The notes under the pieces: model-generated | The model's database searches: none | What the model was told of the DNA's origin: nothing | Seen by the model: only the letters and a program-made list of their open reading frames with translations | Translations under genes and position numbers: made by a program | In this document: positions 53,935 through 63,227 of the stretch, in pieces | Layout: each line of letters starts with the position of its first letter | Numbering within the stretch: position 1 is the first letter of the stretch | NCBI GenBank assembly: GCA_050246015.1 | Contig: JBFWWU010000021.1 | Location: 1 to 64,000 of the forward strand | DNA: 64,000 nt | Reading direction: 5' to 3' | Source of the DNA: JTS-AC122 sp050246015 | GTDB lineage: Bacteria > Planctomycetota > Phycisphaerae > Phycisphaerales > UBA1924

Positions 53935-54714
53935 TTACTTGCCGACCTGCTTCTTCAGTTTGTCGGCGGCTTCCTTGGCTTTCTTGTCGGCCTCGTTCCG
54001 AGCGGCGTCGATCGCGCTGCCCGCATCGGCCTTCTTGGTGCCGGCGCGGGTGTACTTGATCTCCATCACCTTGGTTTCGGGCATGCCCGCCATGGTCATG
54101 TACATCACCATGGAGTGGTGGTCATCGTCGGTGAGCGTGACGACTTCCCGCATCGCCATCTTTCCCATCGAGCCCATGTCCATGTCGCCGGTCATGGTGT
54201 AGGTTTTCGAGTGCTCGTCGTACTTCCCGGTGGTCAACATAGTGCCGGTGCCCATGTTGTCGATCCAGGTGCCCTCGTACTTGTTGGTGGCGTTGTTGTA
54301 GCCCATGGTGCCGGAGCCGGTGAATGATTCTCCGCCCATCGTTCCGGTGTACTCGCTCCGCAGGTAGCGCCCGCCGTGAACGAGCGTGTTCACCATGGTG
54401 CCCTTGGATTCCTCGGGGGCGGCGGCGGGGTCCATCCAGTGCTTGACCTCGGCGGTCCAGGAGCCCTCCATTTTCTTGAACCGCTCGTGGTGCTCGTTCA
54501 GGGCCATGAGTTTGCCCCACTCGGCCTCCATCTGCGCGGGATCAGGCTGGGCCGGGGCCGCAGGCTTGGCATCCTTCGTTGGCTGCGTGAGCTTTTCGGC
54601 TTCCTTCTTGAGGTCCTTGGTCGTTGGCTGGGCGAGCACCGCCGACACGCTCCACGCACTGCCCAGCAGCAGGCCGGCGCAGGCAACTACGTTGAGAATC
54701 CGCGAACGCTTCAT
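53935..54714 (-). CDS. Exported DUF1579 family protein
   Basis: A 259-residue protein with a signal peptide (ILNVVACAGLLLGSAWSVSAVLAQ), an Ala/Pro/Lys-rich helical linker, and a DUF1579 domain (about 80-225: HERFKKMEGSWTAEVKHWMDP, GRYLRSEYTGTMGGESFTGSGTMGYNN, YEGTWIDNMGTGTM). The C-terminus is Lys/Ala-rich and coiled-coil-like. DUF1579 is a lipocalin-like beta-barrel; its ligand is unknown. AAGGAG precedes ATG 54714. It ends in a strong terminator, so it is transcribed alone. Confidence 0.9.
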   Translation of the reverse strand: MKRSRILNVVACAGLLLGSAWSVSAVLAQPTTKDLKKEAEKLTQPTKDAKPAAPAQPDPAQMEAEWGKLMALNEHHERFKKMEGSWTAEVKHWMDPAAAPEESKGTMVNTLVHGGRYLRSEYTGTMGGESFTGSGTMGYNNATNKYEGTWIDNMGTGTMLTTGKYDEHSKTYTMTGDMDMGSMGKMAMREVVTLTDDDHHSMVMYMTMAGMPETKVMEIKYTRAGTKKADAGSAIDAARNEADKKAKEAADKLKKQVGK

Positions 54715-55224
54715 AATCCAGATCTCCTTGGGTAGCGGCGTCAAACCCCCTCCCCCGCCGTGTGCTGACCTGATCGCCGCACATCCGATCATTCACCAAA
54801 CATGACAATAGCACCTGGACGCCGATTCGTCAATTCCGAGGGCTTGTTTGAGCGGCCGGCCATTCGTGATTCCAGCGGCCACGACGTTCCAAGTCGCGGC
54901 GCGCGGCGCAGGCTCCGGGGCTTCGTTGCGTCGCTCGCAATGAAACCGCGTCTAGGGGATTGCCAACCGTCAACGGGCGGAAGGGGGACTGAATCCGGGC
55001 GGCGGAAGAGTCGAAACATGGACTGGAGAGTGGGCTGCGGCCCGGGCGATGAGCGTTGTCGCCACGGCGCGAGGAGAAAAACCTCGAATGAATGTCGGAA
55101 CGTGCAAGGATGAGCGTCTAGACTGTGAATGCGGCTCCGGGCGGTGTGCATTCATGTCATGGGATGAGACAGAGAGTCGGTCTGTCGTCGAGCGACGAAG
55201 ACCCATGCGCGTTGGCGTGAACCG
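54715..55224. other. 510-base intergenic region without recognised gene
   Basis: The DUF1579 Shine-Dalgarno lies at the left edge. A TAGACT box at 55119-55124 could be a -10 for the helical-repeat gene but has no -35. I see no conserved RNA, repeat or open reading frame with family resemblance. Confidence 0.5.
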
Positions 55225-57303
55225 ATGATGCGAAGAGGCAGTTTTCAACCTCGCCGGGCGCTCACGATCGCGGGGATCGTGCGCCGCGGAAAGGGGTGGG
55301 GTTCGGCGATGGTGATGGTGATGGTGGGGGTAATGCACGCGGTGTCGCCCACGGGGAGCGCACAGCCGTCGGTGCCTCCGGTGGGGTGGCTGGCGGATGC
55401 GGCGCTGCTGAAGGATCCCGCGGCCCGTGTCGGGGCGGCGCGGCGACTGCTGGCGACGACGGACGCCGATGCCCGCCGATATGTCCTGGACGCCCTGCAA
55501 TCGACCTCGACCCCCAACGAGGAGCGAGACGTGCTGCTGCAGGCGCTCGCGAGCGGCGCGCCGCTCGGGCAGAATGTCGATTGGACGTTTCCGGCTCTTT
55601 CGACCGGGCTGAAGAACGGGGTGAACGAGCGCCGGCCGGAGCGCCTGGCGTCGCTGAGCGCCGTCCACACCCGTGAGAGTCTTCGGCTCATCCTCTCGTA
55701 CACGGATGCATCGCAGCCGCCGGCGATCCGAGACGCCGCGTTCGCCGCCGCCGTGCGCTTGTGCGGGAAGTATCAGTTCGGCAACGACGCCAAGCAGTGG
55801 CAGGAGTGGTTCGCGGGGGTGGAATGGCTCCCGGAGCCCGAGTGGCAACGAATCCTCGCGGAGAGCGCGACGCAATACGCGCTGCAACTCGAAACGCAGC
55901 GCGATGCGGTGCTGCGCCGGCTGGTGGAGAGCGAGCGTCGGCGCTTCATCGAGGCGCCCGACGCGGAACGCTGGGCCATTTTGTGCTCGCAACTGTCGGA
56001 CGAACTTCCATCACTGAGGCGTCTTGGCGTGGAACTGACGAATCGGGAACTGGCCAATGCGCGGATCCCGCCCGAACGAGTTTGGGGGCCGGTGCTCGCG
56101 CTGCTCAAGGACCCGGTGCCGGATCTTCGAGCGACGGGCGCGAGCCTGGTGGAGCGATTGCAGCCGACGGGCGCCGAGGGCGTCATCGCGGAAGCGATCC
56201 TCAAGGAGCGAGACCCGGCGGTGATGGTGCCTCTGTTGCGATTGGCGTCGCGCTCAACGTCTCCCGAGTTGCGCGCGAAACTGCTGGACTGGCTGGACCC
56301 GTCCTCCGCGACGTTCGGCGACGTGGTCCGGGCGATCGACGCGATGGAAAAGAATGGGTTGCTGACCAAGGAGGAGGATCGGGTGCGCGTGCTCGCGGCC
56401 TTGCGAGCGGTGCCGCCGGAAGCGGCCGAGCCGGCGATGCTGCGGCTTCGCGCGGCGCTGGGGAGCGAGGCGGACCGGGAGGAGATCTCGAAACTGCTCG
56501 GGCACCCCGATGCCGCGAAGCGTCTGGCCGCGGCGCAAGCCCTGGCCGCGTTTCCGGAGTGGGTGGATGCCGTGCTCGTCGCCGCGAAGACGGATGATTC
56601 GCTGGTGCCGGTGGCGTGCGATCTGGTCGTCAAACTGCATCCGAACGTTCCAGGGTTTGAGCGGCTGCTGAGGCTGGCGGAGTCAAGCCCGGCGAGCGCG
56701 GAGGTCCGTCGGCCGATCCTGGCCGCGCTGATCGCGGTGGGTGAAAAGATTCGGCCGAGCGAACTGCTGGTGAGCGCGACGGATATCACGGACCCCGAAC
56801 TTCGCGAGACGGTCCTCTCGCGGTTTGCGACCCTGCCGATCGGCCCGGTGAGCATCCCCGTGGTCCGGGTGGACCACGCGCAGAGCCTGATCGCCGCGGT
56901 GGGGCTGCTTCGGCTCGCGGAAACGAGGCTGGAACTGCACAAGCCGGCGGCGGCGCTGACGGCGATCGAGCGCATCGAAGAGTCTCGCGTGCCGGTTTCC
57001 CCGTCACTGCTCGTGTCTCTCAAAGCGCAGGCGCTGCTGGGGATGAACCGGATCGCGGACGCGATCGAGGTTGACGCGCCCCCTTCGTCTTGGATCGCGG
57101 CTCTTCGAGGAATCGCCGACCTCCCGCACGCGCCGGCGGTGCTGCGCGTGATGGAAGCGAACTTCGCCGGGCAGTTCTCGCCCGAGGAACGCGAGGCGGT
57201 CGCGTCGCTCCGCGGCGAGATCGCTGGGAAACATCCCAGCGGGGCGACCACTAGTGACAACTCTCGGCCTCGCTCCGGGGGACCGCGCATCCCGGGGCGA
57301 TAG
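55225..57303 (+). CDS. Large helical (HEAT/ARM-like) repeat protein
   Basis: A 692-residue protein. A basic N-terminus and hydrophobic stretch (AMVMVMVGVMHAV) probably form a signal or anchor. The body consists of many paired amphipathic helices of about 35-40 residues with Ala/Leu-rich patterns (PDLRATGASLVERL, DAAKRLAAAQALAAF, SSPASAEVRRPILAALIAVG), a HEAT-like solenoid. Such scaffolds bind other proteins; the partner is unknown. ATG 55225 follows ACCG; a Shine-Dalgarno is not obvious. The stop is 5 bases from the convergent gene at 57309. Confidence 0.72.
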   Translation: MMRRGSFQPRRALTIAGIVRRGKGWGSAMVMVMVGVMHAVSPTGSAQPSVPPVGWLADAALLKDPAARVGAARRLLATTDADARRYVLDALQSTSTPNEERDVLLQALASGAPLGQNVDWTFPALSTGLKNGVNERRPERLASLSAVHTRESLRLILSYTDASQPPAIRDAAFAAAVRLCGKYQFGNDAKQWQEWFAGVEWLPEPEWQRILAESATQYALQLETQRDAVLRRLVESERRRFIEAPDAERWAILCSQLSDELPSLRRLGVELTNRELANARIPPERVWGPVLALLKDPVPDLRATGASLVERLQPTGAEGVIAEAILKERDPAVMVPLLRLASRSTSPELRAKLLDWLDPSSATFGDVVRAIDAMEKNGLLTKEEDRVRVLAALRAVPPEAAEPAMLRLRAALGSEADREEISKLLGHPDAAKRLAAAQALAAFPEWVDAVLVAAKTDDSLVPVACDLVVKLHPNVPGFERLLRLAESSPASAEVRRPILAALIAVGEKIRPSELLVSATDITDPELRETVLSRFATLPIGPVSIPVVRVDHAQSLIAAVGLLRLAETRLELHKPAAALTAIERIEESRVPVSPSLLVSLKAQALLGMNRIADAIEVDAPPSSWIAALRGIADLPHAPAVLRVMEANFAGQFSPEEREAVASLRGEIAGKHPSGATTSDNSRPRSGGPRIPGR

Positions 57304-57308
57304 CCGGG

Positions 57309-58247
57309 CTACTTGCTGGCGGGCGGTGCGTCGGCGGCGGGCTCTGGCGGCGTGGCGAGCGCGGGCTTGAACAGAAGCAGGTATGACCGCCGTTCCTCGT
57401 CGTTCATCGCCGAATAGAAGATCGAGCGAAGGGCATCCGCCTTGGATTTGCCGGCCGGCGGACGATCGAGGCTGCCGATTTGTTTTATCGCCGCGTGGTC
57501 GGCGGGCAGGTTCATGCTCGTGATGAGGTCCTTGGCCTTTGGCGCGCTCTCGTCGAGCAACCGATCGAGTTCGCGGGATGCTTCGCCGCAGAAGTCATCG
57601 AGCGTGAACCGGAAGCCGATGAGCGCCATGGCCTGCATGTTCCCGTGGCCGCCGGCGTCCTTGAGCGCCTCTTCCCGGATTGCCTGCTTGTACTCCTTGG
57701 CGACTTCCGTCGCGTGTGTTTTCTGCAAGGGGCTGATGGCGCCGGCGCGAACGAGCGAGTCCAGCAGCGGGTTCTTGCGGAAGGGGGCGGCCTGCCTCGC
57801 CGTGCTGGTCATTGTTTCCAGCGTCGTGGCCTCGCTTGATTCCTTGCGCACCTTCTGAATCTCGAGCAGCGCGGCGAGGTTCTCCACGACCAACCGGCCG
57901 ACTTCGAGCCGGCGGCTCTCAAGCGCCGCGCTGAGTTTGGTCTTTCCCTCTTCGCCAAGATCAAGGGCCCGCACGGCCGCCTCATCGACAGGGAGCCTCA
58001 AGGGCTTGATCTTTCCCGCGGCGTCTTTTTCGATGAGAGACGGGAGGGGCTTTTCCGGCTGGGCGGGCGCGGCGTTCGGATCACCGCTGGGACGCACGGG
58101 AGTCGGCGCCACCGGTGTGGGAGGCGGGGGCGGCGGGACGTACTCCGGCGTCGCCGGCGTCTTGGCCGGCGCGGGCGGCACGATCTGCCCCAGCGACGTA
58201 GCGCACATCGAGAGCAGCAGGGGAGCGACGAGTACGAATCGGTTCAT
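57309..58247 (-). CDS. Exported helical protein of unknown function
   Basis: A 312-residue protein with a signal peptide (NRFVLVAPLLLSMCATSLGQ), a Pro/Val-rich linker (about 22-65) and a mostly helical domain (TKLSAALESRRLEVGRLVVENLAALLEIQKVR). No family is recognised. It lies 57 bases downstream of fabI on the same strand and could share its transcript, though a lipid link is not supported by the sequence. Confidence 0.7.
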   Translation of the reverse strand: MNRFVLVAPLLLSMCATSLGQIVPPAPAKTPATPEYVPPPPPPTPVAPTPVRPSGDPNAAPAQPEKPLPSLIEKDAAGKIKPLRLPVDEAAVRALDLGEEGKTKLSAALESRRLEVGRLVVENLAALLEIQKVRKESSEATTLETMTSTARQAAPFRKNPLLDSLVRAGAISPLQKTHATEVAKEYKQAIREEALKDAGGHGNMQAMALIGFRFTLDDFCGEASRELDRLLDESAPKAKDLITSMNLPADHAAIKQIGSLDRPPAGKSKADALRSIFYSAMNDEERRSYLLLFKPALATPPEPAADAPPASK

Positions 58248-58304
58248 TCGATGGACTCCGATGAGAGCCGGGATCGGGTTGCCGGTGGTATGGAACATAT
58301 CGGA

Positions 58305-59090
58305 TCACAGGCCGACGGTGTTGACGCCGCAATCCACGTAGATTGTTTCCCCGGAGACGCCCGCCGACATGTCGCTGGCGAGGTACGCGGCGGTTTCGCC
58401 GACGTCGGAGCCTTCAACGTTCCGACGCAGCGGGGATCGCTTGGCGACGTAATCGGGCATCTCGTCGGTTCCACCGACGGCGGACGACGCGAGCGTGCGC
58501 AGGTAGCCGCCGGAGATGATGTTGACGCGGATGTTGTGCTCGCCGAGTTCCCAGGCGAGGTACCGCGCGGAGCACTCCAACGCGGCTTTGGCGACGCCCA
58601 TGACGTTGTACCCCGGGACGACCTTTTCGCCGCCGTAGTACGACATCGCCATCATCGAGCCGCCGCCGGAGGCCGCCATGATCGGACGGGCTCGCTCCGC
58701 CATGGCGACGAACGTATAGGCGGAGATATCGAGGGCGCCCAGGTACGCCTGGCGGGGTGTCTGGGAAAACTTGCCCGGCGCGAGCCATTCGCGATCGGCG
58801 AACGCGATCGAGTGGACAAGCACGTTCAGGCGATCAAAGGACTGGGAATACTGCGCAAAGACCTGGTCCAAGTCGGCATCGCTGCCGGCGTCGAGCGGGC
58901 GGAGCCAGGGGTCGGTGAGTCCCAGCGCCTCGACCGCCCGCCGCGTGCGGCGCTCGTTCTTGTCGCCGGGCAAGTGGGTAAAGGCGCACCGCGCGCCGTG
59001 CTTGATCAGCGATTGCGCGATGAACCACGCGTACGACCGCTCGTTGGCGATACCGACAATCAGCGCGACTTTGCCGTCCAGTAGACCCAT
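58305..59090 (-). CDS. fabI: Enoyl-[acyl-carrier-protein] reductase (NADH)
   Basis: A 261-residue SDR-family FabI that completes each fatty-acid elongation cycle by reducing the enoyl-ACP double bond. It begins MGLLDGKVALIVGIANERSYAW, with the FabI-type dinucleotide loop. The catalytic Tyr-x6-Lys is in GYNVMGVAKAALE (near 157-164). The C-terminal EMPDYVAKRSPLRRNV and ETIYVDCGVNTVG are typical. AAGGA precedes the start. It diverges from nadC. fabF (36.5 kb) and accBC (22-23.7 kb) lie elsewhere in the window. Confidence 0.96.
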   Translation of the reverse strand: MGLLDGKVALIVGIANERSYAWFIAQSLIKHGARCAFTHLPGDKNERRTRRAVEALGLTDPWLRPLDAGSDADLDQVFAQYSQSFDRLNVLVHSIAFADREWLAPGKFSQTPRQAYLGALDISAYTFVAMAERARPIMAASGGGSMMAMSYYGGEKVVPGYNVMGVAKAALECSARYLAWELGEHNIRVNIISGGYLRTLASSAVGGTDEMPDYVAKRSPLRRNVEGSDVGETAAYLASDMSAGVSGETIYVDCGVNTVGL

Positions 59091-59189
59091 GAGTATCTTC
59101 CTTGTCAGCCTGCGAGCAACAATAGGTTGGCTGCGGTTGCCGGTGGCGGAGAATCGGGCGGGTGGCCCGCGCGGCCCTGGAGATGGGAT

Positions 59190-60275
59190 ATGGAGCCTGC
59201 GTCCGGAGTTGCCCGTCGGCCCGATCTTGAGGCGATCTTTGCCCGGCTGACCGAGTCCGGGCTCGTGCGTCGGCTGATTCAACTCGCCGCCGAGGAAGAC
59301 CTGGGCGAGCGGTGGTCCGACGGCCCGTCCGCGGATATCACGTCGCGGGCCTGTATCGCGGGGGAAGCCCCGGCGACCGCGGCGATCGTCGCTCGCGAGT
59401 CCGGCGTGCTCGCCGGGGTCCGTGTCGTGCCGCAGGTGCTTCAGGCGATGGCGCCGGACGTGCTGTTTCAGGCGCGGGCTGCCGACGGGCATCCGGTGAG
59501 TCAAGGACAGCACATCGGTCTGCTGGCCGGGCCGGCGCGGCAGGTGCTCGCCGCCGAGCGGACGCTCCTGAACTTCCTTGGCCGCCTGAGCGGTGTCGCG
59601 ACACTCACGTCGCGGTTCGTCTCCGAGGCGACGCACGCCGCTCGGCACGCGGGGTTGCCCCGGGCGCCGGCGATCCTGGATACGCGGAAGACCACGCCGG
59701 GGCTTCGGGCGCTCGAAAAGTACGCGGTGGCGTGCGGCGGTGGGGGGTGCCACCGCATCGGCCTCTACGACGCCGTGCTCATCAAGGACAATCACCTCGC
59801 CGGTGTGGCGCTGGCGGACCTTCCAGCCTTCCTCACCGCGGCGTCGGCCAAGGCCCGCGCGATCGCGCTCGAACGCACCCGCGCGCTCACCCCGGCGCAC
59901 CCTTCGGGCGATCCTCGGCCCCCAGTCGCCGCGATGTTCCTTCCGAACCCGCCGCGCGGCGGCGGACCTTCCCCGCTGGCATTCGTTGAAGCGGAGGTTG
60001 ACACCCTCGAGCAGTTCGCGGCGATTATCGGCGCCGGTGGCTGCGGGCTGGACATTATCCTCCTCGATAACTTCACGCCCGACCTGCTTCGTCGCGCCGT
60101 CAAGATGCGGAACTCCGGGGGGCTGCCGATCCTGCTGGAAGCGTCCGGCGGCGTGTCGCTGGACACCGTCGGGTTTGTCGCCGCTACCGGCGTGGATCGG
60201 ATCAGCGCCGGCCAACTCACGCACTCGGCGCGCTGCCTCGACGTCGCGCTGGATTTCATCCCGCCCGTCGCGTGA
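59190..60275 (+). CDS. nadC: Nicotinate-nucleotide pyrophosphorylase (carboxylating) with insertion
   Basis: A 361-residue quinolinate phosphoribosyltransferase of NAD synthesis. It has LAAEEDLGERWSDGPSADITS, AERTLLNFLGRLSGVATLTSRF, LDTRKTTPGLRALEKYAVACGGGGCHRIGLYDAVLIKDNH and the late LLDNFTPDLLRRAV and EASGGVSLDTVG blocks. Family members have about 280-290 residues; the surplus is partly a Pro-rich stretch after DLPAFLTAASAKARAIALER (TPAHPSGDPRPPVAAMF). GGAG lies just before ATG 59190. It diverges from fabI; nadA/nadB are absent. Confidence 0.95.
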   Translation: MEPASGVARRPDLEAIFARLTESGLVRRLIQLAAEEDLGERWSDGPSADITSRACIAGEAPATAAIVARESGVLAGVRVVPQVLQAMAPDVLFQARAADGHPVSQGQHIGLLAGPARQVLAAERTLLNFLGRLSGVATLTSRFVSEATHAARHAGLPRAPAILDTRKTTPGLRALEKYAVACGGGGCHRIGLYDAVLIKDNHLAGVALADLPAFLTAASAKARAIALERTRALTPAHPSGDPRPPVAAMFLPNPPRGGGPSPLAFVEAEVDTLEQFAAIIGAGGCGLDIILLDNFTPDLLRRAVKMRNSGGLPILLEASGGVSLDTVGFVAATGVDRISAGQLTHSARCLDVALDFIPPVA

Positions 60276-60298
60276 CCGCCGGCAACGGGCCGGCCATG

Positions 60299-60336
60299 AA
60301 AAACCGCGAGCGGCGCCTTCAGGACGCCGCTCGCGG
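60299..60336 (-). terminator. 12-bp hairpin terminator with T-run on the minus strand
   Basis: CCGCGAGCGGCG (60304-60315) pairs perfectly with CGCCGCTCGCGG (60325-60336). On the minus strand it is followed by TTTTT (60303-60299). It lies 28 bases past the nadC stop and would end transcripts from the dockerin gene; without a T-run it is weaker for nadC. Confidence 0.75.
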
Positions 60337-60478
60337 ATACCTTCGGATGTTGACCGGGCCTGCGTAACTGCTCAACCGCGCCGGCGTGGCTCGAACCTTC
60401 GCGATCGTCGACGGATGACCGTACCCGTCGATCAGCGCCGATCTCGTCCGAGGTGTCTTTCTGGCTGACGACCGGTTC

Positions 60479-60517
60479 GTTCCGCCGCCCGAACAGTTCG
60501 ACACAGGGCGGCGGAAC
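60479..60517 (-). terminator. 12-bp hairpin 30 bases after the dockerin gene
   Basis: GTTCCGCCGCCC (60479-60490) pairs perfectly with GGGCGGCGGAAC (60506-60517) around a 15-base loop. No T-run follows. It matches the hairpin type after the matrixin gene. Confidence 0.55.
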
Positions 60518-60546
60518 AAACACGGGAAGTATTCGTGGACGCACGA

Positions 60547-62199
60547 TCACGGACACGGCGAGAAGAACGCCGTCAGGAAGTCGAAGTAGTCCTGGCTGTT
60601 GACGCTGTCGTCGTGGTTGAAATCGGCGGGGCACCCGACGAATACGCTCGTGAGATACTCGGCCTGGTTATTCGTGGACCCGCAGTTCACGCTCGACCGG
60701 TCGCCCACGAGCAACCGAAGGGTGTAGGCACACGACCGCAGCCCGGAGGTGTTCCACGCCGCGATGACGGCGTTGTTGACGGGATTGTTGCCCGAGGCGA
60801 TGGTGACCCAACCGCTCGCATCGCCGCCCGTGTACTGAAGGGCCCAGGAAGCGAGATTGGCGTCGGCGATCGTGCCGATGACGTTCACGCTGCCGCGCAC
60901 CACGGTGCAGGGCGCCGGGCTGGCGATGACGCCGATCGGGGCGGTGTTATCGACGATGATCTGCCTCGTGACGCTCGCGCTGAGCCCGCAGGCGTCGGTG
61001 CCGCTGACGCGGACCTCATAACTTCCGTCGGCGACGGCGGCGGGGCCCGAGCGGGTGGTCCACGACCCGAGCCCGTCGTTGATGATCTGCCCCGCGTAGG
61101 TCGGCGTGCCCGGGTTGACGTGTGCGAACACGCCCGAGGGGAGCGAGCGATACTGAATGGTGTACGTGCTGCCGCCGGTGTCCCAGACGGTGCCGTCAAA
61201 GCACACGCTGCCTCCCAGCGGGATGTTGGACGTCTGCGGGGAGCGCACTTCAACGCTCGGCGCGCTGCGATCGACGTACACCACGCTGGTGACGGAGGTT
61301 GTCAGCGCGGTGGTGTTGCTGGCGGTCAGGCGGACGAAGTAGTAGCCCGAGGCGAGCGCGCCGGTATTCCACGCGCCCAGGGGGCCGGCCGGATTGACCG
61401 GATCCGTCGAGGACGAGATCTGTGTCCAGGGCCCGTTGGGGCTCGTGGCGTATTCGAGCACATACTGATCGAAACCCTGCGGGTCGTACGCGGTCCCCGA
61501 GATCATGACCGGGTTGCAGTTGTTGGCCAGGGGCGAGGGCGCGGTGATCGAGACGATCGGGGGTGTTGCATCCGTCACCGGCGAGGCGAAGCCGCAGAGC
61601 GTGACCTGGTGCGAGCCGGTGCTGACGACCACGCGGCCGGTTCCGAACCCGAAGCGCCCGCCGCAGATGGAGACGGCGTACGAGGTGGCGTCGGTGCGGA
61701 CGACGAGCGGGCGCGAGTGATACCCGGTGGCGATTCCCAGGTCGTACTCGAAGGAGATGCCGCTGCCGAAGATATCGCGGACCGCGCGATCCGCGCTCTC
61801 GCAGTTGAAGCAGACCAGGGAGTTCAGGAGCGACACGTCGGTGGAGAACGTTGTGGAGTCGGAGAAGTCGCGGATGCCGATCGTCGCGATGCCCCCCTGC
61901 GAGGTCGAGTCGTTCGTGACGTTGTAATAGAAGAGCAGCGTATTGTCCGTGAGCCGGTAGATGCTCTGCGTCACGGTGCCGGTGACGTGCCGCGGGATGG
62001 GGTTGGGGAATACAACCCAGGAGATGTCATAGTCCTGGCTGATCGTGCGTTCGAGAACGGCCCCGGCGGGCAGCGACATCACGGGGATGGGCTCGAGCGT
62101 GCCCCCGGGCGGCAGATCGGTGGCCAGGCACGGAGCGGCGACGCAGGCGAGCGCCGCGGACAGGAAGCACGATCGGATTCGACGACGCAGAGCCAGCAT
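60547..62199 (-). CDS. Secreted beta-sandwich protein with dockerin-type C-terminus
   Basis: A 550-residue secreted protein. A signal peptide (SCFLSAALACVAAPCLA) precedes an N-terminal beta domain (about 30-210) with paired Cys (VCFNCES, ICGG). Three Ig-like or bacterial-adhesin-like modules follow (about 215-300, 305-395, 400-510), each opening with APPIV-, APSVEV- or APIGVI-type starts. The C-terminus is one dockerin-type loop DFNHDDSVNSQDYFDF ending SPCP. It is a relative of the matrixin protein's tail; here one calcium loop instead of two is visible. AGGAGG precedes the start. Confidence 0.8.
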   Translation of the reverse strand: MLALRRRIRSCFLSAALACVAAPCLATDLPPGGTLEPIPVMSLPAGAVLERTISQDYDISWVVFPNPIPRHVTGTVTQSIYRLTDNTLLFYYNVTNDSTSQGGIATIGIRDFSDSTTFSTDVSLLNSLVCFNCESADRAVRDIFGSGISFEYDLGIATGYHSRPLVVRTDATSYAVSICGGRFGFGTGRVVVSTGSHQVTLCGFASPVTDATPPIVSITAPSPLANNCNPVMISGTAYDPQGFDQYVLEYATSPNGPWTQISSSTDPVNPAGPLGAWNTGALASGYYFVRLTASNTTALTTSVTSVVYVDRSAPSVEVRSPQTSNIPLGGSVCFDGTVWDTGGSTYTIQYRSLPSGVFAHVNPGTPTYAGQIINDGLGSWTTRSGPAAVADGSYEVRVSGTDACGLSASVTRQIIVDNTAPIGVIASPAPCTVVRGSVNVIGTIADANLASWALQYTGGDASGWVTIASGNNPVNNAVIAAWNTSGLRSCAYTLRLLVGDRSSVNCGSTNNQAEYLTSVFVGCPADFNHDDSVNSQDYFDFLTAFFSPCP

Positions 62200-62668
62200 G
62201 GCAAACCTCCTGAGCCTCCGATTGGTTGCGATCGATCGCGCACGCCGCGAAACGGAGCCGTTTCAGCAACGGAGCGGGCCTGATCGACTGGAACGTCGGG
62301 GGCACCAAGAGTGCGAAGTTTGGAAGCGGGAGGGATAAGCCTCGTGTGGATGCGGGGGCCGGAAGCCCAATCGCGCTGCTCCGCGTTGGCGGTCGAAATC
62401 CTTCAACGTGCGGCGCCGCAACCACCGGGTTTGTCTGGTCGTCGCCGCGGGAGTGCCGAAGTCAACCACTTCCGTCACACGGACGCCGCGTTTTCGCTGG
62501 CACGTTTGTTGCATATGGCGTCGAGTCGTCGCGGGATTCAAGGCGCCGCGAGTGCCGCGACGACACCCGGGCTTGGCCCGGACCTCGAGCGCGATTGCCC
62601 GAGCCGCGCTTCGAGGCGAAACACCGTCGGGCTCCAATCCGCACAGTCATTTCACGAAAGGTCTCACC
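62200..62668. other. Divergent intergenic region with sigma-54 promoter
   Basis: This 469-base gap holds the promoter at 62498-62513 and a perfect 12-base palindrome TGCGGCGCCGCA at 62409-62420, about 115 bases upstream of the predicted start of transcription, where an enhancer-binding protein could sit. No RNA gene is recognised. Confidence 0.5.
62498..62513 (+). promoter_or_regulatory. Sigma-54 (-24/-12) promoter
   Basis: TGGCACG (62498-62504), four bases TTTG, then TTGCA (62509-62513). The GG and GC pairs are separated by exactly 10 bases, as the sigma-54 consensus requires. Transcription would begin near 62524 and lead into the gene at 62669. Confidence 0.75.
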
Positions 62669-63124
62669 ATGATTCTCAAACGAACGGCCCTGGCTCTGGC
62701 CGCGATCGTCGCCCTTGCCGGTGGCGTCGGCACGTACGCTCCCGTCTTCGCGGGCGGTGGCGGCGGGGGCGGTGGCGGCGGCAACACCGAGATCCGCCTC
62801 GTCGCCCGCATGGGTTCCAACGACCAGTTCCAGGCCAAGGGCGTCTACCGCGAACGCCTCCGCAACGCCGGCCTCTTCCAGCGCTTCAACGTCTCCATCG
62901 AGGACGGCGTCCCCGGTGAGACCTACGAGATCTCCGTCAACGGCCTGGTCTTCGGCACCATCACCGCCAACGACCTCGGCGTCGCCGAACTCGAGTTCGG
63001 CACCTTCACCCCGGACGACAACCCGGGCGATGAACACCCCCCGGTCCCCGAGGATTTCCCGCAACTCCGCGCCGGCGACACGATCACCGTCGGCAACCTC
63101 TCGGGCGTCTTCGTCGCCCGCTGA
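62669..63124 (+). CDS. Small secreted glycine-rich protein
   Basis: A 151-residue protein with a signal peptide (LALAAIVALAGGVGTYAPVFA) and a run of about ten Gly directly after it. The folded part (about 42-150: TEIRLVARMGSNDQFQAKGVYRER, FNVSIEDGVPGETYEISVNG) looks like a single beta domain. It lacks a recognised family. GAAAGG precedes ATG 62669. It lies 145 bases downstream of a sigma-54 promoter start. Its codons end mostly in C, unlike many genes to the left. Confidence 0.75.
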   Translation: MILKRTALALAAIVALAGGVGTYAPVFAGGGGGGGGGGNTEIRLVARMGSNDQFQAKGVYRERLRNAGLFQRFNVSIEDGVPGETYEISVNGLVFGTITANDLGVAELEFGTFTPDDNPGDEHPPVPEDFPQLRAGDTITVGNLSGVFVAR

Positions 63125-63144
63125 GCCTCTCTCATCCCGCTCAT

Positions 63145-63166
63145 CCGTGCCGCCAGCGCGGCACGG
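63145..63166 (+). terminator. Hairpin after the glycine-rich gene
   Basis: CCGTGCCGC (63145-63153) pairs with GCGGCACGG (63158-63166) around a CAGC loop. No strong T-run follows, so termination is uncertain. Confidence 0.4.
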
Positions 63167-63227
63167 GTGGCTTGATTCACCCGCCCGCTCTCGCTCCCCG
63201 CGCAACCCCGCTTTTCCGGAGACTCCC

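Larger units (their letters stand above)
60276..60546. other. Convergent intergenic region with two hairpins
   Basis: This 271-base gap holds the hairpins at 60299-60336 and 60479-60517 described as terminators. Between them no gene or RNA is recognised. Confidence 0.6.
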
